In this document: in pieces, positions 1 through 15,200 of the stretch
Layout: each line of letters opens with the position of its first letter
Numbering within the stretch: position 1 is the first letter of the stretch
DNA from: Xiphydria camelus
Lineage: Eukaryota > Arthropoda > Insecta > Hymenoptera > Xiphydriidae
NCBI GenBank assembly: GCA_963678675.1
Contig: OY783193.1
Coordinates: forward strand, 7,433,394 to 7,497,393
DNA: 64,000 nt
Direction: 5' to 3'
Notes under the pieces: generated by a model
Database searches by the model: none
What the model saw: only the letters and a program-made list of their open reading frames with translations
What the model was told of the DNA's origin: nothing
Position numbers and translations under genes: made by a program

Positions 1-219
1 ATGGCGAGTTAATGAGAGCAACGCTTGCTACTATGCTCTCCATGAAGAAGTGAGGATTTAATGCTGGGGAAAGGAAAGAGGACTTATTCAGCGCACCCCG
101 GTGACCCGCTATTGGCTGATCTCGTCACACCCAGTAACACAATAGCTGATTTTGCACGCTGTATATGTGTGTCAAATATTTTTTTCTTACTTCATTTGAC
201 AATGAAACATTGCATACAG

Positions 220-3200
220 CTGCAAAGATGAAAGTATTACGAATGGAAGAAGTCGCATTGACAGGAGGAGGTCAAAATGTGGGAAATGGTTCGCAAGATC
301 GTGAGTTTATTCGGACTGCAAATACGTATCAAAGCACAATGTTTACTGTGCATGCCGCAGTGGCGTTTTGGCGTAGCATCATCTTGGCATGCAAATGGCT
401 CTTTTATAGGCATAACAAGACTCTGAAGACTGTATACTGTGTATGATACGTTGCATAAATATGAAATTATACATGTGCTTGCTTACAGGCAATTGCATTT
501 GTAATAAATATAAGTCAATTTTAGCAACCCAATCATTCGTTGATGGAAAGAACAAGTTTATATAGCACTGTATAACAGTGAAATTTTTACATTATAAGTC
601 TAATCGTTGCTGTATTCTCTTGAATAATGTTACGAATCAAAAAACGCGCATGATCTTAATTAGCACTCTAAGTGAATAGAGGGTCGTAGCAAGGATGGGC
701 TCCGTACAAATATACTATAGTAGACTCTAGTCATTGTTCAATACATATTGTTTGGCTTTACAGCTGCGTTAATTTCGACAACTGCTTTTAAAACGCAATC
801 TAAAGTCTACTACAGTATATCATCCTATAAGTCATATCCTCGTTATGATCCTGTATCTATAAACTATAACTTTCGTTAAACCTTTTACTCGTGAGTTGAG
901 ATAAATGCTTGTTCTTCCTCTCAGAGCTGCACTCAGCCGTTCATTTATATTATTTATCTGCAATTACTAATACATTCTGGCAACAATTAAATCTGATTTT
1001 TTTTCATTGTGTGATGCTATAAGCTTTACGTTAAAGACACTGAAAATCTTAGGAAAATATGCCGTTGTCCTAATTCTAATGTAAGTCGTTTTGAAATTCT
1101 TTCGACTCTAAAACTTTATCATTGATCATAATTATCTCCTTATCTATTATTTTTAAACTGTAATGGTATGAATGATATTTTTCAATGAATTTCAAATCTA
1201 CCGAGTTTTATCAAGATCAATGACGAATACATCGTAAACTTTCCTTATACATTATAAATCGTATATTTTTATTACAATATAAATTATGAACGATGTATAT
1301 AATTTTATGAATGTTGTATAACACGAGGAGACCTGAAATGAAGACCTTTAATCACAGAATAGTTGTTCAAAAAAATTGATTTTTGGAAATTAAACCAGAG
1401 AAAAAGACCTCTCCATATTTAGCGTACGAAGTGTTCATTCTAATAGTAAGTATAACGTTTATCTACAGCTGGCGCCGTGACATTTTCTATCGGTGGAGAA
1501 GCAGAGAGTCCAGTAGTTACCGAATCGGTTCCTGGAAATGAACCAGGTTCCTGGAATTGTGTTTGGAAATGTCGTACAGCTACACCCGTACATCTCATGA
1601 GTTTTAGCCCGGATGGTACCTTGTTTGCAACTACGGGCATGAATGACAGGCTCGTAAAAATCTGGTTTGAAAATAAGCAATGTGAGTAAGCTGTCTACAA
1701 GTATTTGTAAAATTGTTCGTCGAGCACAATTCGATTGAAATGTTTCTATCAAAGATGTAATTGTACCAAATCTCGAGATTGTACCCAAGCAGCGGACCTA
1801 GTACATTTAAAAAGAGTTCTTAGAAAAATTTGTAAAGTGCTCAACTAGTAATATGTAAATAATGAATGTCATTTTCTCATTTTGACATGTAAAATTTGCT
1901 TCTATAGTTGGTGAAAAATAGATTCCTAATATCCCCATTGCATCACAAGAAAGATACAACATATTATATTTTACCTAGTCTCTTACTGCACGTAATACGC
2001 ACACAGAAAATATTTCATCTTAATTATATGGTCCTACTTTATTGTACAGTATTTCCAACAAGGAGTATGGACCACGCAAACTTTCACCAGTCCACAGTAA
2101 ACGAAGTAAGCTTCAGCTTTGTGTACGTTGCACACCCTCGTGCCGTAACTCATTTATCATGGCGAAAAACCAGCAAATACATGCCAAAGTAAGTGATATA
2201 TGTAATAAAAAAAGACGATAGCGATTGTAGGATTATATCCTTCACATTTGCATTCTGTAAAATAGGGGCTCCGTATCCAACATGCTGGTAACATCTTGCC
2301 GTGATAACATTTGTCGCGTTTGGGCAGAGACGATACCACCTGAAATCGAAGGATTGGCTAATATGAGTCAATTTGAAGGCTCCGACAGATACGGACATCA
2401 TGGAAAACATCGTCACCATAGCATGCATAAGCATCGATTTATGCAACGTCTTAAGCACATGAAGTACGTTGTTCTATTATTTCTTTATAAATACGTCAAA
2501 GGTGATACCGCAAAATTATCCCCAATCCCCAATTACTATCACAAATATGTACAAGGCAGAACAATTATTTTTCGATCAGAAGGGTTTTGAGTTTGGGGGG
2601 AAATGTATATTTCTCAAAAGAGTACAGTCAGAACGCATCTGAAAGCACGGGTGAAGGATGAATAAGATCTACCCTTCATAATGTGTATATCACATAAAAG
2701 ACAAGCAACAAACTTATTGAAGAAATGTCTTGCCACGGGAAAATCTTGTCATCCTGCGCTCGTTTCAGAACATGTTTTCACATACGTCGTCACGCTAAAC
2801 AGCAGCAGCATCAAGCTGGTCATACTGCTCCCACACTACCGACTCTGCCATCGACGTATTCGGTACATGATTTTCACAACAATTATCAAAGTACGGGACA
2901 CTACCCAGGAATGCATTTCCATCTAGCTGCAAGCATAAACGCCGAAACTGGTATTGTATTTATAGAATTTAATACCTATCTAAATGCTATTCGACAGTAA
3001 TATTTGCCTTCAAACTCTCATCCAGTCGGTGAATGACAATAGTAACCGACCGACATCAGTAGTGATTGCCGGTTTTTATTAGATCATCTTTCGCAAGTCA
3101 TTACTTTTGCCGCTATTTCGCTACTATTGACATTTTCCAACAGGGTAGAAGTTGGTGAAATTAACCCACACCCATTCTTAGAAACAATAAAAAACACTCG

Positions 3201-6200
3201 GAATAAAGTTTATTTATCGTTATTACGTTTTAATATTACCTTGAAAAGGATTTTCCTATACTGCTAAGTACTGTCATCTGACAATTGGTAGTATATATCA
3301 ATGTTATAGATATTCCTCTGGTGCCGAGTTTAATTACTGGAGACCCTGATAGAGAACCAAACTTCATCTTGCATTGGTTAAATAACAAGGAGATGCACTT
3401 CACTATGCAAGCGGAAAATATATTGCAGGTCTTTTTGCTTTTCACTTTCAGTAATGATTTATTAATTAAGTGATTCTATATAATGGAGGTGTAAATGTAA
3501 ATTTAACACCTTGTTCACACTGCATAGGAACTTACGCGGAAAGTAGTAGAGAAGGAAGAGGGATTACAACACCATGAAGGAGATCACATTGATCACGACT
3601 CGGAAGATGAACATACTCCTAGTAAGTTTCGCATTGACAGTATCAATCTCATCGACGTTATGCGCTGTTTTTTTTTGTAAGATATCGTAGTGAATGAAGA
3701 TGAGTATCAATCGGTTTCATTATCTCTGAAGTCGCGACGTCGATGAGACTTGGACTATATTTATATTCTGGCTTGCATTATAAACTTTATGCAAAGAGGA
3801 TCTTACGTAGTCGTCCATAGAAGGCATACACGAGTAAAAGGGTCGTGAACAGTACGACTTGAAAGCGTCTTTATTTCATACTTCGAACGATCAAAGAAAT
3901 TCGGGAAAGACTGAAGGCGTGCGATAGATGTTTTTAGTGGGCGACTTATGTTTCGTTCTTGCTCGCACTCGAACATCTATAGACGATTGCATGAGATCCA
4001 CTTTGTATAAAAAGTATAGAGGTAGAATGAAGTACATCACAATTGCTTGATTTTCTTAAAGTAAGTATTGCGTAAACGGTCGGTAACAATAATATGTCCT
4101 GGCAAGTTTTTAATTTCTACTTTCGCGCTTTTCATAAATTTAAATTTGCGCTGTAAATGTCATAGGGCTTTTCTTAATTCGATGTGCATTGAGAAAAACG
4201 GGTTTGCAAGTAGCAAAGGAAAATGGCATAATTATGGTTCTAAAACAGTTGTACATAACTGGCCAAGAGTAATCGTAGACTTAAGGGATTTTGTTGTGCA
4301 TGTTGCATGATTGTTGGGTAGAGGTATCATTTAATAGGCAGCATCTTATCCTGTTATGGTATGATGCGAACTGCAGAGAAGGGATCACGTCAGCAGCCTA
4401 ATCAAAAGCCAGGTGTCGGTGGCAGATCGACAAGCCAGGAAGACCAAAGTAGTGACGAACATCACACTGCGCATACGTCGTCGCATCACAGTCTGCCTCA
4501 GAGTGTCCAGTCACATCAGAGCCTCAGGTATTTCATACTTCCTCTTTCGAATAATTTTATACACAGATATAATCGCATATCTGCTTCGAGACTGGGCGTG
4601 GACTCTGTCGAATTCACGAATCAATAGCGGGTCGGCTGAGTCTTTTTGCTTAGCTGCTATTAATGTACATGTTCTGTATAGTCGTTGCCCAGTTTTTGAA
4701 CAGATTCGTGAACACCTGGTGCATTTTGATGTGCAATATATCTTGTAGTTAAGAGGACAGAACAAAATAGCCGCATTCCGTGTAGCCAGGTGATTTCGTT
4801 CAATAAGAAATGAGTATCATCATTTTCTTGCAGTAACACCACCTCCATTAATTCAATAGCAACAGATGCAACGTCTACGATGAACCATGCGCCCGATTCA
4901 TTGGATACAAAAATAGAAACTTTGCTACGCGATTGGCATCATAATCCAGATCTTCTATTTTCGATACATCCGATAGACGGAAGTTTTTTGATATGGCACA
5001 TAGAGTGGTTGGACGAGTATCATCCTGGCTCGTTCAGGCAAGCACAGATTTCATTTTCCACGCGGATACCGAATGCCTTTCCTCTGGGCGACGCGTCCAC
5101 TATGAGTCACAATGTATCCATGTACTCTCACAATACTGGCGGTCCTTTGCTAAACACACGGGAAGCTGCAAAATCGTCGACCAAACCGACAGAAAGTAAG
5201 TGGCTATTTTTGAAAAATGCCTTTTCAAGGCCATCACTGTAATAAGTTTTGGACGGAGAATATTTCTCTGATCAGCTATCGATGTACCAACCCCGTTACC
5301 GAGTTTAATTGAGCAAGACGAAGAACAGTCTACCATAACATCGAGAGCAGGTCAGGAATTACTGAAGGATGCCCAAAATAACATGAACCAGAATCAAAAT
5401 GGTGCAACTGCTCCAAATGGAAATATATTAGAGAACGGCAAGAATGGCCAAGAAAGCATTGTTAACATATTGTCACATCCCAGTGCAATTGTGTCAATGG
5501 TGTCGAAACACTCCAATGGAACTTTAAACTTGTGGCAGCTTACATTTGCCGACAAAACCAAATTCTCTCAGGTACCTTTACTGGAATTCGATTGTTGTTA
5601 TAATTACATATACGAATGATTGAAACTGACTCAGTTTTTTTTTCCAAATAGGTCCTCAGCATCGGTCACGCATGCAGAGCATCCGGGCATCGTTTCAGAG
5701 TAAATGACATAACGTGCCATCCAGTTTTACCATTGTTGGTGACAACATCGCACCACAACATTCCTGATTTTTCGCCAATGCAGACCACGGATTCTTGCGT
5801 TATGGAAAATGAAGGAAATAAACAGGATCCAAATAGGAATAAAAACATTATGTCTCCCACTGTAAGTTTTCCAGAGAGTGATAATATCAGCGAATCCCAA
5901 TCAATGAAATCAAACATTTTCGTTAATTAAGGGATCGTTGTTCTTTTGCGAGACAGGGTTTCTGCAGTGAGTTAATACTGTGGCGAGTGGATGCCGTTGG
6001 TCCTCTATCTAAAAGTGGAGGCGTTTCCGAATTAGCGCGTATCAATTCACCAGAAATATCAGCGTTCAGTAATGTAGCATGGATTCCTACATTATTGCCG
6101 AGCACAACATTGGGAAGCTTATCTAATTCGCCAAGTGCGTGCTTCGTTGCTAGCGATGGAGAAAGTCTCAGAGTTTATCAAGCCGTTATTGATGCCAGAA

Positions 6201-9200
6201 CATTATTGGCAGAAGTATCGATAAGTGAGAGAAGAAGTCGAATGATGGTACGTGTCTTTGCTTTAAATATATCTTATAGTTTTTATAATCTTTCTATTTT
6301 CCAGGACTCTATGGCCAGTCTTTCAACTGATACGTCTTCTGACGACGGTATCGGGCATTCCATCCACGATAGAATTAAAATAGTGTCGCAACAATCAACC
6401 GCCAGACCAGGATGCGTTATTCAACTCGATGCCATTACCGATGCTACACATGTAAATAAATTCTATTGTGCTGCAAATGTTTGAATGTTTCTTTAATTTA
6501 ATCCTATATTTAGTGTAATATAAACTGGTGGTGTATTTCTGTTTATGTTAGGATTGGCAAAACACTCAATTTCTGCATGTCTTCCAAGAGCAATTAATTA
6601 CGGGAGAGAGAACTGATGAGAAACAAACTGGTATAGATGCATCGACAAATGACTTGGGTCTTATGGAGTCCACGTTAGATGCCATGGTTGATTTACAACA
6701 GTCGTCTATATTTGAAGAGCCATTTTACATAGTAGTGTTGGAAAGGGCACCCAAGAGTACGATCGTTCACATGTGGCGCCTAGTCATTGCATCTCAACCC
6801 GAAACTACTGGTTAGTTTACTTTTTACTTAATAGTAATAAGTCATGTTTAGTGTGACATCTTGCATATTTGTTATCCCATCGTGTAACATCATCATTTCA
6901 CATTGTCACTTAGGATTGACTGGTTCTATGATGTATGTCCCGGACTCTCATTTGGTACAAGATGAAGATGATGAAGGAACACCTGGACGATTTAGTCATT
7001 CGGGTGGTAGAAGATCTCGCAGGCAAAGTGAAACTGGAAATCGAAGCCGACGAGAGAGTCAAGCTGATGATTCAGCATTCCTTCATCGACATCGTCACAA
7101 CAGTCATGTCCTTATTACAACCACGAAAGTTTGCACTCAAGAATTACCGCTTCCTGAAGGAGTTGAGGTTCGTATGTTATAAAATTTGAACAAAACTAAG
7201 TCGTGTTATTTGAAAAATTGTGAAATAACTCACGTAACTAGTTCCTGACCCTACAAATAGTTTGTTCTTCATTATATAATGTGTCTGGTGTATTGTATAA
7301 ATCAGGTTGTACATGCCGCACCAGCAGCGGGACATCTTAGCAGCTCGTCTATATATCCGGCATGTTTTGCGCCGTACATAGTCGTAACCGCTTGCAGTGA
7401 TAGTACCGTGCGTTTCTGGAAGTGTAAAGTTACCAAATCCGGAGAAGACAATCAGCTTCATTATGAATGGTGTGAATGGGAAATGATACGTAAAGACCAG
7501 GAATCGACTATCGACATTACAGGTAGGAACGATTGCGTTCAAATTTTACTTAAATACAATCTGTACAGAACAAATATATCGCTAAAAGAATATAACGAAT
7601 TGTATTATATAGTTACGAATCGTTTTAAATCGCACTATTATCGCAACGTATTTTTTACACGACAGGTCAACCTTTGAATATTAGTGCAGCATACAGTGGA
7701 CGCATTGCTTGCGCTTATAAATATGGTAAATCGTTTACGAGGCCGACTAAAAGCGATCCAGATTCTCGATATGTCAATCTCTGTGTAGCAATATACGAAT
7801 GTGAAAGTACAGGAGGTAGCGAGTGGATCCTTGAAGATACCATTCACTTGAAAAATATACACTTGCCAAGAATTCAGGTGGATCAACATTTAGATCTCAG
7901 TTATCTGTACGACAGTAAATTTTTACAAAAGAAACAGATATTGAACCAAGTGCTGCAGACATTCAGTCACGAAGATGTCAGATCACCGAGAAATGGCGAG
8001 AATAGCGAAAGTACGAAGTCAAGTGGAGGTAAGTGCATACTAAAAAAGGAGCGTTACGTTTTTATAAGAGAATATATTTAATTGGGAGAATCTTGCGAAT
8101 ACAATAGTATTTAATTACAGGATTATTAGCAGTTCCTTCATTCAGCACGCTTCAGTCTCTAAGAAAATCTATCATAGAAAATGGAAACACCTGTCCCCTG
8201 ACGCAAAAGCACCTGGTTCAACTCGATTGGGTCTCCAAAGAGGATGGATCGCACATTTTAACCGTCGGCGTCGGTTCGAAGATCATGCTTTTCACACCAG
8301 TTTGTTCCGACCTCGCTCAGGCTAATATGAAAGCTATGAAGGAATCGCAAAGCACTAATAGACCAATCTTGAGAAAAACTTCATCACTGGCCCAGCCGCA
8401 GTTTGTCGACGAGATTCGATGGATGAAATTACGAAAGATAGAATTGACTACGGCCGATGGACTACCACCTCTACCGATGCAAATATCGTGGGTGAGAGAC
8501 GGCATTCTGGTCGTCGGCATGGACTCTGAAATGCACGTCTACTCTCAGTGGAAGCCAAATCCGAAAAACGATTGCTGTCATTCCAATCTAGTACATCAGG
8601 AATCTGATGAATTCCAGGCCAGTCGGAACTTGAGAGACGAGGACTTGCGTACTCTAGCTCAAGAAACCTCCCAAAGAAGATTGCCCAACGTTTCTTCCAT
8701 GCCACATTTATCCCGCGTCAGTAGCATCAATTTGACGATGCTCGATGCAAAGAAGAAGCGCGGATTGCAGAACGACAACAGCTTCGATTACATGCCCGAT
8801 TATGGCCTGTTTGAAGCCTCTAGGATAGCTTGTCCCGTTTTACCTCAATACCATCCCAAACAACTGATGGAGCTGTTGAATTCCGGGAAGATCAGATGGG
8901 TCAAAGCGATATTGGCACATCTCGTTCGATGTATTGCTACCTCGTGCTCTTTGAGAGCAGACGATGAAAATTTTATGAAACAACGAGGAGGATGGTCTAG
9001 GTCGCGAACAATGTCAGTCAGTTACGTAGGAACGACATCTCCGCTCGAGCCGAGAGGCTCTGCAACACAAATACCGGAAGAATTAACTTTGGACTACGCG
9101 GAAATAACTTCCATTTCTCCCCTTCCTCTCTGGACGCTCTTAATCGCTGACAAAGAAACCAACACTACACTCCAACAGAACGAAGATAAACAGGATTATA

Positions 9201-12200
9201 ACGAGCTGTTTGATGGTAATCTGGACGAAGGAGAATCATTGGACGACATGTTGGATGAGGATTATGATTGCGCTCGACAAAAAGATCGACGATCATCCGT
9301 TCCCGAAAGACAAGGAATATCTCACTTTGGACCGAGGCAAGGAAGACTGTTGTCTCGTCTTTTGACACACACTCACTTGCCTGGACTGTCGAGTCTCGAT
9401 CAGATGCATCTACTCGCATTAGCAGATACGGTATCCACGTGCAATATCGACTTTGCAGAACGCTTTGCAATCGATGCAGCTAAGACCGCAATTGCGAAAG
9501 AAAATTTAACGGGAATTCCGGAGGGAGATGCTGTCTCTACTGACTCTTTAGATGACTGCGGTCTGAGATTTCTTCTAGCTATGAAGCACTATAACTATCT
9601 TATCCGATGTCTTCCTCTGATACAGAGAGCGCAATTTCAAAAGCAAGGAGTAACTACGAATAATCTCGTGTGGGCCTTTCATTCTGAATCAGAGGAGGAG
9701 CTATTGAGTTTGATTCCTAGCTACGCGAAGGGACAACCAAAATGGTCAATTTTGAAAGAACTCGGCGTCGGATGGTGGATCACTAACAGTTCAATAATGA
9801 AGCAATGCGTGGAAAAAGTCGCGAAAGCAGCATTTCAGCAGAAGCAAGATCCCTTAGATGCAGCTATTTATTATCTGGCTATGAAGAAGAAGAATCTTGT
9901 ATGGGGTTTATTTAGGAATAAGAGGGACGAGAGAATGACGAGTTTCTTTTCCAATAACTTTACCGAGGATCGATGGAGAAAGGCGGCCTTAAAAAATGCC
10001 TTTGCTTTGTTAGGCAAACAAAGATTCGATCACGCCGCCGCTTTCTTTCTTTTGGCAGGAGCTTTGAGAGATGCGATCGAAGTTTGTTTGAATAAATTAA
10101 ATGATTTACAACTTGCAATGACTATAGCGAGACTTTACGAAGAAGACATGACATCACCTAACTTAAAAAGATTATTATATGAAGAAATTCTAGGATGCGA
10201 CAAAGACGGGAATAATTACGACGTGCATAGTGCACACCCCGATCCATTTTTACGAAGTATGGCTTTATGGATTCTCAAAGATTATTCGGGTTCTTTGAAT
10301 ACTTTGTTATTGACAAACGTAGGATCAATGCATCCACAGTATGACGACGAATCTGAGAAGCCTGAAGGTGCAACAGGTAAGATTAAAAATGTGATTGATC
10401 AATCAATTATTCAGTTCTTAGTTACTCGTAGTGATGCTCACGGTTTCCACTTTATTTTAGCCAATCCAAACGTCTTCAATTTCTACGTGTACCTCCGTAC
10501 CCATCCATTATTAATTCGCCAATTTATTGCTGCAACCGCGCAAGACAAAAAGAAAGGTCACTCCGTGGTAATTTCTGGATTCAGTTATGGCGTAGAGACT
10601 AAGAGTTTACAGGATAAACAGCTAATGCTGGAGGATAGTATAACGCCACTGGAGCGACAGCTCTACTTTACAACAGCCCATGCTCATTTCAAAGCTGGTT
10701 GCCCCGCACTAGCTTTAGAAGTTTTATCAAAACTACCTAATAAAGTCATGGACACCAACTCTGGTGATTCCCCTAGTAAGTTTCGTCAAAACAGCGGACA
10801 TTATATTTATACGAGCATTATAATAATATACGATCTTTCAGGTCTTCTGAGCAGTCCGAGCAAAACCAAAGTTCAAGATTCCCAAATAGACACGGGAATA
10901 ATAAATTGGGACAATAGTTCTAAAGTAGTTGTCAGTGCTCAAGGTAATTTCGGAATAGTCTTGCATAACTTCTTCCATTACGAATGGGGGTAGTTGGGCA
11001 ATTTTCACAATAGTAAAAATTGAGAGTGCATCAAATAGAGGAGCGTTACGGGATCTCTAGGCTACTTTATCGTCCTAAAACTTTTATAGATTCTTCAGCA
11101 TTTATGGATTGGGGTGCTCCTGTCCCACTTAAACAAGAGGATGAGTTGGAATTAAAGTGGGATGACGATCCAGTGGAGGATGATAATGCTGACAGCCCAC
11201 CAATGAGCATGAAATTCGATAAGAAAGAAAATGTCGATGAAAAGAAAGAAGAGGGTATGGAAATACTACTTCCTTTATGAACAACGACCTCAACGCGGAA
11301 TTTTGCATAGAATTTGCATTTTTTCAGAGGAACTCCCAAAATCGGTCGGACAAGTAGACATCATGGCTCAACAATTGAAGTTCGTAGCGTGCCTGAAGAT
11401 TCTTATGGAGGAATTATCAACGTTAGCAACAGGTTTTGAAGTTGATGGAGGACAGCTTCGATATCAATTGTATGTGTGGCTCGAACGAGAAGTTGACGCA
11501 CTGCGACAACTTTGTAGCTACAGTACCGGTGCCGATGGCGATATGAATAACGTTTCCGAATGTAAGCTAGCAACAACTTTTACATTTATATGCAATGATT
11601 ACTTGTAACTTTCACTTTTCAGACGAGGGTGGAATGGTGGATGAAATACCGCCATATAGACCTGGTGAACAACCAACGCTACACGAAATTTTAGTAGCTG
11701 AGAAAATGGACTTTGAAGCTAAAGTACAGAGGGCTGCAAGGAGGAAAAAGTGGCTCAAAGGTGAGTGATTACACAAGTCTCTCAAATGAAATATGTACTG
11801 TAATGTAACGTATGTCCGAGCACAAAGTTTATCTAGAAATTGGATTTTTATTTAGATTTACGCTGAAAATTTGTAAGGGAGTATTAGTATCGCTCCAAAT
11901 GTTTTACAGCTAATGAAACTCTTTTGAGAACACTCCTGTCATACTGTTCTCTCCATGGTGCTTCCGGTGGTGGATTAGCGTCTGTCAGAATGGAGCTCGT
12001 TCTCCTGCTGCAAGAACTGCAACAAGAGAAAACTCAACAACAATTGCTCAGTCCGCTTCCCTTTCCCACCACGTTACCTTTGTTAAGTGCAAGTGTTGCT
12101 TGCAATAAGACTGTTGTGGCCGATCCTGTCAGACACCTTCAGGTTAGCTATCGGATTTATAATAGCTGGAGTAATTGCACCGACTCAGCAACAGAGATCC

Positions 12201-15200
12201 AGAATTATTATTCTTATTCCCATTCTAGTCTCTCGCCCATGATATGCTACAGACTTTGGTCGAATTGCGATATCCTCCGATGCCTCACAAAAATACGCAT
12301 TATTGCGAAGTATTTATTATGCGAGACTTAGCAGTAGCTCTGAGCGCTTGTATCTACCAATCACTCTGCGATTCGGATACTTTTGTTATGAAACGTCAAC
12401 AGCCGGAAAGGTGAATACTTGTTTTCAATGTATCGCAACTTTCTTCTTGTCATTACACACACTTCCATACCATATTGAGAATGATGCTTTCGCTCTTGCA
12501 GTTTTCCTGCGGTAGCCGAAGTAGATTCGTTCTCAGGATCGGGTCATCTGGTTGCATCGAATAGGTATCACAGACGATATTCAACGGACGATAGTGCTAC
12601 GATTACGACGTCACCCGCCAAGTGGCCAGGAGTAACTAATTTGCGAGCACTTTTGGCCCGGGAAAAGGATGAGGATACGCCTAAGCTCAATATACTTCTT
12701 TGCGAGACTTTTGTAGCTACATTCATGAGTCTTTTCGTATACGCTTTGTCAAGTTGCGACAGTCATATACTCTACAGACTGGTTGGTCAGAAATTCGACA
12801 GTAACACGTGGTCCTGTTTATTCGGAGGCGGTGTAAAGAAATTACTGAGAGTAGCCAGTACCAGTAGTCAGGTAGGGTAGTACATATGACACGTCTTGAT
12901 AGTTGTAAAATATCAGCTGCTTAATGATCAAGTGTTACGCATAGGGTGGAGGTTCCGGAAGCATGGAGAGGGGTGATAGCGTCTCAAGTGAACCGGGTGT
13001 TTCGGGAATGTGGAATACTATGACAACTTTGACAAGGCAGCGAATGCGACTAAATATGAAACTCCTGGGTCCTTTTTCCGGACAACAACCGAATATGAAG
13101 GAAGATAAACCTACGTACAGGGAGCAATTTGTCTCTCCTTTAATGAGCATGGTCTCTTACTTTTTAATGAAGGTAAAATACTGCGATAATGTGATATATT
13201 GGTGTGTTGGTAAAGCGAAAAGAGCACATCTGTATAAGCAAAAGGTACCTCATTAACAGCCCCGCATCGAAAGTGAAGATGCAGACGACATAGATTACGA
13301 TTCATCCGACTCGGCAGTTTCGGATCTAGATTCATCTGAAGAAGAGGAGGACGTATTTGATACAAATGCAAAACCAAAGATTAAACCAAAGGATAACACA
13401 GAACATTTAAATCCCAACTCTTATAGTTGGTGTATCATGAGATTAACCATAGTTAAGATACTACAACAACAGCTCCAAGATTTCCTAATGGTTGCTGGCA
13501 TAGAAATGCAAGGTATTCAAATTAAAGTGATTTTAGCGAACCTCTTGATATATTAGCATACATTTACTTATGCTAATATTCAATCCAATTATAATATACT
13601 ACCATTATTTATGGCGCTCGATTATTACAGAATTACCAGTGAGCAGTCCCTTGATTCATGGAACGTTGGGCATAGTTGCTCAGTGGCAGGAATCCCTGCG
13701 AGAGGAATTAGAATCGAGAGGGCCACCCTCTGTAAATTTCATACCAGGCTGTGCACCAGATCCTACACCAACGCCAGGAAGGCCTGCTATTCACAAATAC
13801 CGTTCTTTACTAGAAAAGGGTAATACTCCGTTCAAGTACGTATACAAGCAATAATAAAACATCATTTATAATCGCACAATTACTCATTGAATAACAATTT
13901 CTCTCTTATTCAATAAAAAACAGTACACGAATGGCATCGGCGGCTCCTGCCAATCGCCTCTGGTGTTATTTAGTCAGACAGGAGCAGGTTCAAGACGTAT
14001 TTATTCGTGCAGTATTTGGCAAGCGACGTTCTTTGTCATCTGTATTAGAAAACAATCAAAATTCTGACGGTCTTAATCGAGGGACGAACGCGGGCGAAGA
14101 CAAAGGTAGCGACAGTGGTACAACCGTTCTTCCGGAACCTGTCAGAATTATCCACAAGGAGCAGGACAGTATTAGTGCCTTCTGCCTCAACCAGGTACAC
14201 CTGCATTTTAAACTGGAAATTTATTATATTCGTTCATATTAGATGTGTGTTTGAGATATGTAATGCTACATATGTATATATATGTGTGTATTGTGTTGAA
14301 CTGTTGGATATACAGGTGAATCCAGGACTAATGGCCATGGCTACACCACGCGAGGTACAAGAAATGGACATTTCATTACTTCTTGAATTGCCATCCTGGT
14401 TGGAGGACGAGTGTGAATTCGATATAATTAATTTAAATAAACAGCCCGAACCAGAATCTACACAACCTACCAGTTTTCTCGTTATACAGGTAATTATTCA
14501 ATTTCTGTACTCCAGTGTGTAATTTATTAGTATCACTCTCTTTAATTTGTATTTTCTATAGACGGCAGCCGATAGACCTCTGCTCGCTCAAAGCCCCTTA
14601 TCCAGCAGTCCACAACCACAATCCGGTATCGGAAGTCAAAGTGGCAGGGGTGCTAGTGTGGTAAGTTTCTTTTCCTATCTTTATTATATGATATCATCTG
14701 ATTATACGTCTATATCGGCACCCCTATGTAGGTGATATAATACGTATCTCGCTAATGAAATATGCGTAGGAGGAATAATTTCTGACATTATAATATAATA
14801 GCATTCAATCACACGTCATTTCACTCAGATATAAATAGTTTGATCAGGTAATCACTATACTTTGATTAGAAGACATTAAAACACCGATTTAACTAATCAT
14901 TATTAAGTATAACAATAAACGAGAGCTTACGTCTCGGCAGAAGTATTGTTCTTTGAATCCCGTTATTTAGGAATACATTGAAATGTTAATGCTATTCTTA
15001 ATTATCTTTTCCTAAGCTCTAAGGAAACAATCGTTCATGCGAAAATATATCACACGCGTAGTTACGTCTTTTAAATCCACGTTAAACTATACTCTGAATA
15101 TGGGCCTGACATTTCTCTGCGTTACATTACAACATTTACAAATATGCAGCTTCGCTATTCAAGTTACTTTTTACCGATGTATATTAATCTAGCACTCGAA

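Noticed and set aside
1..165. A possible exon near the left edge (frame reading GDPLLADLVTPSNTIADF) and a frame starting at 165
   Set aside because: No match to the expected Rbcn-3A upstream sequence and stops in neighbouring frames. The splice borders are not convincing. Only the piece 220-300 fits the phase of the next exon.
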